A stretch of DNA of 64,000 bases. Source: Nephrocerus scutellatus (taxonomy: Eukaryota; Arthropoda; Insecta; Diptera; Pipunculidae). Position 1 is the first letter of the stretch. Each line of letters starts with the position of its first letter. The stretch lies in contig OX352763.1 in the NCBI GenBank assembly GCA_947095585.1, forward strand, positions 118,337,908-118,401,907, read 5' to 3'. The notes under the pieces are model-generated. The model did not search any database, was not told where the DNA came from, and worked only from the letters and a program-made list of their open reading frames with translations. Position numbers and translations under genes: made by a program. This document shows, in pieces, positions 56,275 to 64,000 of this stretch.

Positions 56275-57170
56275 TGAAAGACATTGGATTAAACCAAACC
56301 TACTGATAAAATGGATAAAATCTTATTTAACTGAAAGAAACCAATTTGTAAAAATTGCGGACTATAGTTCATCGAATCGGAAAAAAAGCTACATCGGGAG
56401 TACCACAAGGAAGTCATTAAGGCCCGTTGCTTTTTGTTGTTTGTATTGTCATTACACCATTTGCTCTAATGTTTGCTGATGGTTTCAGATGGTTTTGCGC
56501 GGTGGAATCTTATACAGATTGTTTAGGCTTCAGTCAAAAGCAAGAGTTTTATTGGATTGGTGTGACAAAAACCAACTTTCTTCTAATCCTGATAGATGTG
56601 AACTTATAAATTTTGTACCATAGCAAGCAAATCGCCTATTCAATATCAATATCAATATCAATATAAAATGAACAACACCTGTTTATGCCAATTAGATGAG
56701 ATCAATGAGTTGGGTGTCTGTCATATAAGATAACTAAATTTAATTTCACAAATCGATAAAAAAGAAAAATGCCTAAGTGGTTTTGTGTATCGCAACAGTA
56801 AGCCATCTACATCAAAAACTTTATTCATCTCGCTTGTTCGTCCAGTCCTCCAATATAAGTCTGTTGCATGGTGTCCACGCTCATAAAAATCGTTTGGAAA
56901 AAGTACAGAAGATATTTTCAAAATATGCCTTTTGAATAATAAATTATCAAAACTGGACAAAAGAAGTCGCTTAATTTTAGATTTGAAAGGAAAAAAATCA
57001 GGAGTGTAGTTTGCCAGCTTAGTGAAGGACAGTACATTTCTTCATTGTCGTTTTGTATAACCAGAAATGAAGAGTCCATTCATTGAATTGTCATCGTTTG
57101 GTATCAATGGGCTACTTGGCGCATCTCTCACCACTCCACCCACAACTCAACCTAAATGAACGATTCTGAT
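56275..57170 (+). mobile_element. LINE RT fragment (family with LLDWCDKN motif)
   Basis: Reads IKPNLLIKWIKSYLTERNQF and VKIADYSSS, then GVPQGSH-like nucleotides in a shifted frame, LMFADGFRWFCAVESYTDC (FADD changed to FADG), VLLDWCDKNQLSSNPDRCEL and INFVP, HKSIKKKNA.VV, SLVRPVLQYKSVAWCP-like sequence and RLEKVQKIFSKYAF. This is motif B to the thumb region of a Jockey/CR1-like RT. A local (CAATAT)n expansion at 56640-56660 lies inside it. Many breaks. Confidence 0.75.
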
Positions 57171-58645
57171 GCTCGTTTGAGTGCTGCTTAATCTGGCATT
57201 ACGAGGCAAACGAGGAGAAAACAAAAACCCCAGATACAATGCGAAGCTAATCGGAAATGCTCCTCGCAAGCAGCCAGCTCTGGGTTTTTTTTTTTTTTTG
57301 GTCTTGTAACTGAAAAGCCTTTTGATTGAAATTTAAATGAAGGCCGAGAATGAGGCGAATATTGTGATTGCGAAGTTTAAAATTTCAATTGCGATGTTGT
57401 TCTTTAAAGTTTATGTAGTTCCAGTGGGTATAAGAAAAAATTCAGTTTTTTTGTATTTTTTAAGTTCGGAAAATAAAGTTAATATAAAGGAAAGGGAAGG
57501 CAATCCTAGTTAGGTCAATAAATTAGAAATTTCTTGTTGATTTGCCATTTGATTCGTCTGCAGCAGTCAAAAGGTTAACTCGACATTTGTTATTACAAGC
57601 GGTAAATAAATTTCGTAAAAAATAAAGAAAAAGTTTGGAAAATATACTAAGCTGAAATTAGAAATTAAATTAAGGAAACTCTTGTCGTTGTACAAACCAA
57701 TGACACGACATGTGGTAAGGCTTATTGAAAAAATGTAGAGAGTCATCTTTATATACTAACTATCTGCTAACCCCGGTGTTTTCTGGGACACCCCCGCCCC
57801 CACCAATAAGATATCAAGACCTGTCAAAAGATTAAATAACAGGCGTTGTCCGGCTGGCGGAGAGCGGTGCAATTTGAGCAGCTCATTAGACTCTCAGAAT
57901 AGTAAGCGTTGTCGTGATAGCCAAACGAGAGCGGTGCAATTCGCGCTGTTCGTTTGACGATCAGAAAATTAGCTTAGTTCCTTTGGAACCTTAGAAAAAC
58001 GGAAAGTTCATTGGGTCGACAGACCAAAGAAAAGGTACTGAAGTAGGTATACTTGCACTAGCTAGGGGTGCTTTAGGTTTTTTAGCTTCGTATCGCTCTT
58101 TATTTTTGAAAATCAGATGGGAATTATGTCGGTATGCGAAAGGAAAACTTTGAAAGACTTTTCAGATCGCTATGGTTTGTTGTTGGTATTTTTGCTTACA
58201 CGGTTATTCCCACGCAATAGCTATCAGTCTGTCTCTGACCTTTTTGTTGTTTAATTTTTTTGGTGCCATTTAGCTTATATAGCTTAAAAATAGTTTTTCG
58301 TTTTTTTTTTTAATATTTGATTGGGTTGGGATTTGAACCGGCGATGTTGGGTGTTATTCAGACGTCGTACAGGTGTTTTCATCGGTTGTCCCATTCGGTT
58401 GCATATTGATGTGACGCTAAACTCAGCATATCAGTATAGTCGTATTGTATGTGACGATGTTAGGCATGTGTACAATAACTAGCTTCGTAACAATGTCGCG
58501 CAGACTTCAAGATTGCGTGATCTCTTCTCTGTCGCATCGTTGAGTAGGTGCCACGCAGTCTTCTTCCATTGTTCAGATTGCTTATAAGAATAAACAATAC
58601 CGTGTGGAAGTGAAATGTGCACGTATATTTTTACACACAATGGGA
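57171..58645. other. No recognised gene; tRNA-like B box at 58.33 kb
   Basis: AT-rich with a T run at 57285. On the minus strand, CGGTTCAAATCCCAACCC at 58329-58346 is a good pol III B box, with GGGACAACCGATGAAAAC upstream of it, perhaps a decayed SINE or tRNA head. Duplicated phrases GAGAGCGGTGCAATT at 57859 and 57928 mark a local ~70-bp repeat. Confidence 0.4.
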
Positions 58646-58647
58646 GA

Positions 58648-58835
58648 AAGGAGTGCCGTATCTGAACGGCGAATTGAGCAGCTTTCCGTGACAAGTTACG
58701 AGTATTACACTCGGATGTTCGTCAGACATTCGCGAGAGGTGGGACCGTGAACAATAATTTTGGTGTGTCCTGGGATTCGAACCTCGAACCTACTGCCCAG
58801 AAGTCTGTCTATGCACTAACCAATGAGCCATAGAA
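58648..58835 (-). mobile_element. tRNA-derived SINE
   Basis: Minus strand: CTATGGCTCATTGGTTAGTG (A box TGGCTCATTGG), ACTTCTGGGCAGTAGGTTCG, AGGTTCGAATCCCAGG (B box GGTTCGAATCC, preceded by a duplicated GGTTCG), then the body ACACACCAAAATTATTGTTC, ACGGTCCCACCTCTCGCGAA, TGTCTGACGAACATCCGAGT, TTGTCACGGAAAGCTGCTCA, ATTCGCCGTTCAGATACGGC. It matches the copy at 44690-44862 in every block. Confidence 0.85.
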
Positions 58836-59425
58836 AAAAGTTCAGAGGCGTCAAATTACATGAACGAGGCGGCTAATTGGCTAACCAATTTCTGAAGATA
58901 ACACGGTCACCGCGAAATTCAACTTCAAAAATCGATTTTTTGGCAACCTGTGCGGCATGTGACGCCGCCGTCTTATTGAAATCACATAATTATACTCCAA
59001 CTCAACCTCTGCCAATTTTCCCAAAAGAAAAATCTTTCATCATGGACCAATAGCAATCTTCATTTAGTGCTGTGACTGCATTGGATCATTGAAAAGGAAC
59101 TATGGGGCAATGACTCCACCATCATGAAACCAGCACCAACTAGTAAATTTTTGAGGGTTTTGGTTGAGGCGTTTTGGAAGATCGGTTTAATGATAGACCC
59201 ATTGTATACAATTTGGAACATGAGTAATGCAGACGAAATGGAATTATATGACATATAAAGTTGGTACCACGAGCAAGAAATCTAAACTTTTCTTAAACTA
59301 CAATCTGGAAGTAGCCGACCATATCTCGTGTGGATCCAGGTGACTAACCATACTTTAGTAAATCAGCCCTTCAAATGTCTTATATTTATGATTACAACAA
59401 TTACTAAATATATTAAATACTAGCT
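58836..59425. other. No recognised feature
   Basis: AT-rich. The minus-strand frame at 59060-59254 is without motif. Confidence 0.5.
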
Positions 59426-60115
59426 GTTGCCGTGTGCTTCGCTACCCGCTGACATAAACTTCCCTCAACCTTTTACTGATATTAAGATTTTAACTTTCCT
59501 CTCCAGGGATGGTGAAGGGTGGTTTACTATATAGCCTATAATCGAGAAATACGCCAAAGCTTACTTCGCAACACTTTGTGTAAAATGAAATAACTAATAA
59601 CCATACTAATGACATTTTTGTGAATACCAACTCCAGCGCCACCTACCGATGCCAAGAAAAACATAAACTTATCGAATTACCCAAAGAACATAGAACCCAA
59701 AGAAATACGGTTTTAATACCAACGTGTTTTTATATCTACATTAGAAATATAATATATTAGAAAATATCTCGACTCCAGTGCCACCTACCGAGCTCAAAAA
59801 TAAAGATAAACCTTTAGGAGCACCAATCGAACATATGGTACACACATTTAGGTTTCATATATCTGGTGGTTTCGGCAAGATGCTCTTACACACATATGCA
59901 TCAATATTTCCACTACAGCACCACCTACCGGGTTCGAAAAAAAAAACATAAACTTATCGAAGCACCAAACCAACATAAAGTGTAAATATGGCTTCGATAC
60001 GTTCAGTTGTGCGCAGTAACATTTTCAAAAATATCTCGACTCCAGCGCCACTTACTTATGTGATGTGAACATCGTGGTAATCTTTGTGATGACGTGATGA
60101 GGTTACAAAGATATG
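59426..60115. repeat. Dispersed-repeat segment with four ~140-bp tandem units
   Basis: It opens with ACTAGCTGTTGCCGTGTGCT, TCGCTACCC, a phrase that resembles the conserved start of an insect dispersed repeat. Then units carrying CTCCAGCGCCACCTACCG, AAAAACATAAACTTATCGAA and CACCAA follow at 59631, 59773, 59913 and 60040 (intervals 142, 140, 127). Confidence 0.8.
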
Positions 60116-60477
60116 AAATAAAATGGCCAAGCAGAGGACTCTATAGGCCCGCATTTATAACAATTATAGGTATTATGTAATTGCTGCTAATTTCTATTTG
60201 TCCTGCCGCTATCCTGTACTGCACTGTATTGTATGCGCAACAAAAATATATTGCAATTACATTGAGTTTAGGCCATTTATTGCCGCCGAATGTCGCAAGT
60301 TCATTTACGCCTGGCAGCACCGACACTTAATTCTTTCCAACTACTTACCTAACCGTAAATGATCCTTTTTCCGGCATCTCAGCTGTATGGTACATGACAA
60401 AACGGACTGCAAAGGAATCGAAAAATGAAATGTAGATCGGCTCCGATAGTCCTCGATCGCCACACACACACACTCAC

Positions 60478-60657
60478 CTCCTGTATATGCTCGATAACTT
60501 CGGTCCTTGGCAAATCCTCCAGCACTCGGCCATTAATATCGAGAATTTCATCTGCCACTTCAATATTATCCTTGCCAGAGGGAGAACCGTACAATTTAAG
60601 TCGTCCATCGAGTTTCTCGACCACAATGACCACATAACCATTTAAGTCGACCTCAGT
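60478..60657 (-). CDS. Internal exon encoding a PDZ-like domain segment
   Basis: Seen: the minus-strand acceptor CTTTCCCACAG (ending at 60658) and the donor GAG/GTGAGT (60472-60477) enclose 180 bp, 60 codons, phase 0 at both ends. The translation runs TEVDLNGYVVIVVEKLDGRL, KLYGSPSGKDNIEVADEILD, INGRVLEDLPRTEVIEHIQE. The VADEILDINGRVLEDLPRTE block followed by an amphipathic helix is the classic second half of a PDZ core (GDxILxINGxxV, then the alpha-B helix). The usual GLGF loop appears only as KLYGSP, so it may be an atypical PDZ. The last strand must lie on the next exon. Known: PDZ domains bind C-terminal peptides, commonly at synapses or junctions. Inferred: upstream part of the gene whose later exons are at 15.4 and 1.6 kb. 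The best guess is a Syd-1/RhoGAP100F-type scaffold, unverified. Confidence 0.8.
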
Positions 60658-61285
60658 CTGTGGGAAAGAGGATGTGGAAATAGGACGACAATTAATTGAA
60701 TTGCATTGTTGGGTATTGTTGTTACGAAAATGTAAATATTATGAATAGAAATCTTTTATATTATCATGTTTTTTATAGTACAAGAAATTAAGGCGGCCAG
60801 CCATAAGCAGAATAGGGGGAATAACACGGAATGCATCCGAATTACAGGTGGCCGTGGTGGAAGTGCGATTAAACCTTCACGTGGTGGCCGCTGGTAATTT
60901 TTCTTCAATACAGGAAAAGCGAAATGATCGGGCTAGTCCCTTCAAAGAAAGGTTGGCGCGAGCCCAATAACCTCGCCCGTAAAAAAACCATATAACGGAA
61001 CCCCAAAGCAGCCTCGGTTCGGCGATCGAAAACTTTTCACACGCCCCTAGACGAAAGTGACGGTTTCATATACTATAACCTAGCTTCGAAAGTAGCCGTT
61101 ATGCACACTAGTGAGTTAACTTATAATATACGTTTGTTATTTACCACAGTTACAGCAAACACACATTCCCAGAGTAATTTTGCATTGCGCATAACCGTTT
61201 TAGCAGAAAAACCGTCGTGTGAAAAATAGCAGACAAGTGCTCATCGTAAACTCAACTTTCCTCGCTCGTTACTATTTCAAATTTT
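60658..61285. other. Presumed intron upstream of the PDZ exon
   Basis: Bases 60795-61090 are GC-richer (GGTGGCCGTGGTGGAAGTG, CGCGAGCCCAATAACCTCGC) and look like a fragment of a LINE 5' region, possibly R1- or Jockey-like ORF1 debris, but no motif settles it. Confidence 0.4.
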
Positions 61286-61289
61286 ATGA

Positions 61290-62200
61290 AAAACTCGTTA
61301 TTGCTCGGTTTAGCCACCTTTGGCGCGAATGATAGCGTCGAGTATTTTAACGAAGGCATTGCATGCTGCACGAACATGACCTGTTGGTATATTGGCCAAT
61401 TCTCTATGAAGAGCTGTCTTCAACACGTCCACACCTTCATACCTCTTTGCCGACACATTGGCCACCATAATAAACCATATGGAGAAGCCCATTAGTTTCA
61501 AGTCTGTTTTGGAACGTGACTTTCTAAAAATGGTTGTGTCAAACGAGCTTTATGCGATGGTGCTGAGTCCTATGGAAATGTCCAGCGGTTGTTACCGAAT
61601 TTTTTGTGTGTCCAAGGTAGCGACGCATCATTTAATATCTTTTCCGGGGACACTTCTTGAATCACCTTGACGCTCTGATCGATAAAGACTATCGGAGAAT
61701 GACAATTTTGAGTTACACCTGTCCTAACCATCACAGAAGCCGGCGCTTGCTTGCGAAGAGCAACTCTCTTGTCCAAATTCTCGTTGGATTCTTGTCCTCT
61801 AACCACATATGATTTTTGCCGTGGATTTCGCTAAATTCGTGCCTTCACTTTGCGAACCATATCTGGATATGTTGCTGGTTTTGGAATCTCCAAGGCGTGA
61901 TACTGTAACGTGCCGTTCGATGCACAAACATTTTGTTCACATTCAAATGCTGGAGCTGTTTGACAATAGCCGGTTGTGACTTTCCAGACAAAAACAGTGC
62001 AATCACACTTCTTGACTTGAATTCCCTTTTGAATATTCCTTTCAAATACGACGTACTCATATATCGTTATGCTTCCGTAGACTTCTAAACAGCTTAACAG
62101 ACTAATATTTGTCAAAATATGAGTGCGATGTCAACAGCCGTTTGGCAGGTACAGTCTACAGTAGCATGAATTTTGTAACACTTCGATCGGCGAATTTTTC
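61290..62200 (-). mobile_element. Tc1/mariner-superfamily (maT-like) transposon, decayed relative of the 45 kb copy
   Basis: Minus strand: SVIALFLSGKSQPAIVKQLQ then HLNVNKMFVHRTARY (N-terminal helix-turn-helix, closely parallel to VIALYIAGKPQPQIVNPLKH at 46 kb), PDMVRKVKARI, ESNENLDKRVALRKQAPASV, and the end HRELANIPTGHVRAACNAFV, KILDAIIRAKGG. The region with the first Asp is deleted and the others are frameshifted. The outer sequence TTGTAACACTTCG at 62173 matches the inner part of the 45 kb terminal repeat. Confidence 0.8.
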
Positions 62201-62725
62201 AGGTGTTATACCTTAAGTAAATGGGGAATTTCTCTGGAATAGGAGGTAGTACAAATGGTAAATATTTCGAAAAACGTAGAATTAAATCGTCATGTTCTAG
62301 AAGAAATATTTGCTTAGATAGTGTCGCTTAAAAATGTCAATTTTTTTTTAACTGTTATTTTGGATTAGATGTAGTAGTTGGCGTAGGCGGCCCTCACCAA
62401 ACGAACGTTGTTGCAAGAACATGTAGACAATTTAACTCTGCATTTTTCAAGATATTAACCAAATTTGTTCCACCTCCCATTCCAGAGATATTCCCCTTTT
62501 CTTAGCGTCTTGAAATAATTTATGGCAACCCTGATACCCACTTAGGAGTGGGAATCTTTCAGAGAATACTCTCCTTAGTTAGCCCTATAGTTCTATAAAA
62601 TTTCATTGCTATTTACTACTACCTGAACTGAACAATTTTGTAAGAATAGAACCTTCTTGAAACTGTTGATTATGTATAAATACCCCATACTTGATCTCAA
62701 TGCATTAGATGTAATTTGGAATTCA
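62201..62725. other. No recognised feature
   Basis: AT-rich; nothing recognised. Confidence 0.45.
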
Positions 62726-62830
62726 ACCGAACCCTTAAAAGACTCCAAAAGGCCCAACAACTAACACTAAAAGAGCACCAAAAAACCTCCCAAAAGACCC
62801 CCAAAACCCGCAACTGTTGGTTAGGTATAA
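62726..62830. repeat. Short tract related to the 54.4-56.3 kb array, inside a local duplication
   Basis: ACCCTTAAAAGACTCCAAAA, GGCCC and CCTCCCAAAAGACCCCCAAA resemble the start of the large array at 54.45 kb. It is flanked by a duplicated sequence: TATAAATACCCCATACTT at 62675 and again at 62827, followed both times by GCATTAG and GGAATTCA. Confidence 0.75.
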
Positions 62831-64000
62831 ATACCCCATACTTTGTCGCAGTGCATTAGTAATAAATTGGAATTCATCCGGACTACTTGAAGAGTTGAAA
62901 AATAGAAAGAGCTACCGCTTATCTAAATGACTGTGTTATAAGTGAATAATAAGTAATCACCAGTGTAAATTTGAGAACTCCTGCTGTTTGTTAATTAAAT
63001 TTGTAATTTGTGAATAAACGGACTTGTGTTGTATTATTTATTTGCAAAATCCATTACGAACCCAAGAAAGCCTAAATTTTGTAATACGAATAAATGGTAC
63101 CTGCACTTGTACTAACGACGCTACACGGGTAGACACTTAAAGGAAAATTTTAATCTATTTTTCTAATTAAGGGAAGCAACAGTGAACTTTCCCCGACCCT
63201 TCCCTCCATGTAACCAATCCATAAATCCCACCGAACGTGTGAAATGCACTGAAATAAAAATCTGTCCGTCCATCACTAAAATGGCATAAAACACCTGATG
63301 TTGGCTGTCGGCAACAGCTTCAACTGTCATCGTACATCCACCAACACTAGCAGAGCACTTTCTGGTTTTTTTCCGACATAATGGCGTAATGGCACAGCAG
63401 TCAAGGTACTCATGACAGACACACAACAAGCATTTAAACTTTTCCGCCATCACCATCATCGTTACACGTTGACCGTTTCAATGTGAAACAACGCTTGGCG
63501 CACGCAGCAGCTCACTCAAAAATGGAGGATAACGTCGCGTCAATTCATGGAAAAACTTCATCTGGAGCAAATCAAAAAATCCGCTGGAGCGTTGCCAACA
63601 CGAAGAGAAACACATACATTTCTTACATCGCTTTCCAGCTGATGACAAGCGCCTACATACCATGGGTATGTGTTACAGCGGCGAATGTCTGTCTGGTCGA
63701 GGAGCCAAGGACATTACAAATGATGATCTTTACTACTCAGTGTCCCCACAGAGCGAGCTCACACCCAACTAGTTGCCTATGTAAGAACTTCGTGTGGAAG
63801 AAATCAAGAGAGAGAGAGGGAATGCTTTGAATACAGTGGTGCTCAAGAAAATATTCAATGCCTCAAAGACAATTATTGTAAGTTGAAAATTTTGGAAAAC
63901 TCACATTGTGCTTGCCGCTCTTCAGCTTAAAGGTTTGCCATCGCCTCGTTCGTTAAAGTTAAAAAATTGCAACCAATCAAGGGTTTACTATTAAAAATGT
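62831..64000. other. No confidently recognised gene
   Basis: A minus-strand frame at 63163-63459 (98 codons, with FKCLLCVCHEYLDCC and CGG-type Cys clusters) has balanced composition but no acceptor/donor pair I can define. A plus-strand frame at 63483-63830 (115 codons) overlaps a minus-strand one. Either could be an exon or a decayed element. I do not call them. Confidence 0.35.

Noticed and set aside
63163..63830. Cys-rich minus-strand and overlapping plus-strand frames as exons
   Set aside because: No defensible splice sites or recognisable family; left as unassigned.

Overview
This is a gene-poor, repeat-rich stretch of an insect nuclear genome, most probably a higher dipteran and possibly a tephritid-like fruit fly. 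The evidence is AT-rich DNA, broken APE-type LINEs (Jockey, R1, RTE-like and others), Tc1/mariner-superfamily fossils, tRNA-derived SINEs, and isolated coding blocks bounded by GT/AG splice sites in a low-complexity, N/Q/T/S-rich protein style common in flies. There is no bacterial or viral architecture, no operon and no CRISPR. I infer the order from families; species cannot be fixed from the sequence.

Genes. Three minus-strand exons look like parts of one large host gene. An exon at 60478-60657 encodes 60 residues of a PDZ-like domain. An exon at 15400-15530 encodes a 43-residue Arg/Lys/Gln-rich helix-like block. An exon at 1597-2904 encodes 436 residues of low-complexity sequence. The second and third fit together in phase. 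The first and second do not (phase 0 against a one-base carry-over), so at least one coding exon is unrecognised in the 45 kb between them. The best guess for the gene is a Syd-1/RhoGAP100F-type PDZ scaffold, unverified. On this reading nearly the whole window is intron of that gene. A weak minus-strand reading frame at 42228-42623 is the only other host-gene candidate.

Mobile elements. From left to right: IS630/DDE_3-type mariner fragments (3.2-3.6, 4.6-5.3, 20.2-21.0, 27.6-27.8 kb); a Jockey-type LINE interrupted by an RTE-like LINE (5.3-8.1 kb); further LINE pieces at 9.2-11, 12.8-13.5, 14.1-14.9 (R1 clade, minus), 17.7-18.3, 21.0-21.3, 23.6-25.1, 28.2-29.1, 34.5-35.9, 47.8-49.7 (minus) and 56.3-57.2 kb; a Tc1/mariner copy with matching terminal inverted repeats (45.0-46.25 kb) and a decayed relative (61.3-62.2 kb); another mariner scrap (30.85-31.1 kb); and tRNA-derived SINEs at 44.6-44.9 and 58.65-58.83 kb. 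All are broken by stops and frameshifts.

Tandem repeats. About 14 kb, over a fifth of the window, is tandem repeat with units from 4 bp to 299 bp, often with a higher-order period. The most striking are a 1.85 kb strand-asymmetric CTCAAGACCCC-type array (54.4-56.3 kb), an approximately 0.8 kb (AACTAAAC)n/(AAAC)n microsatellite (42.8-43.6 kb), a CpG-rich ACGCGTGTCGCGTGTG element present three times and once inserted inside a LINE, and a GGGACTTATGTCCC-bearing element whose second copy has two internal tandem expansions. The nested insertions (12.8-13.2, 5.8-7.4 and 48.7-49.2 kb) give a relative order of events.
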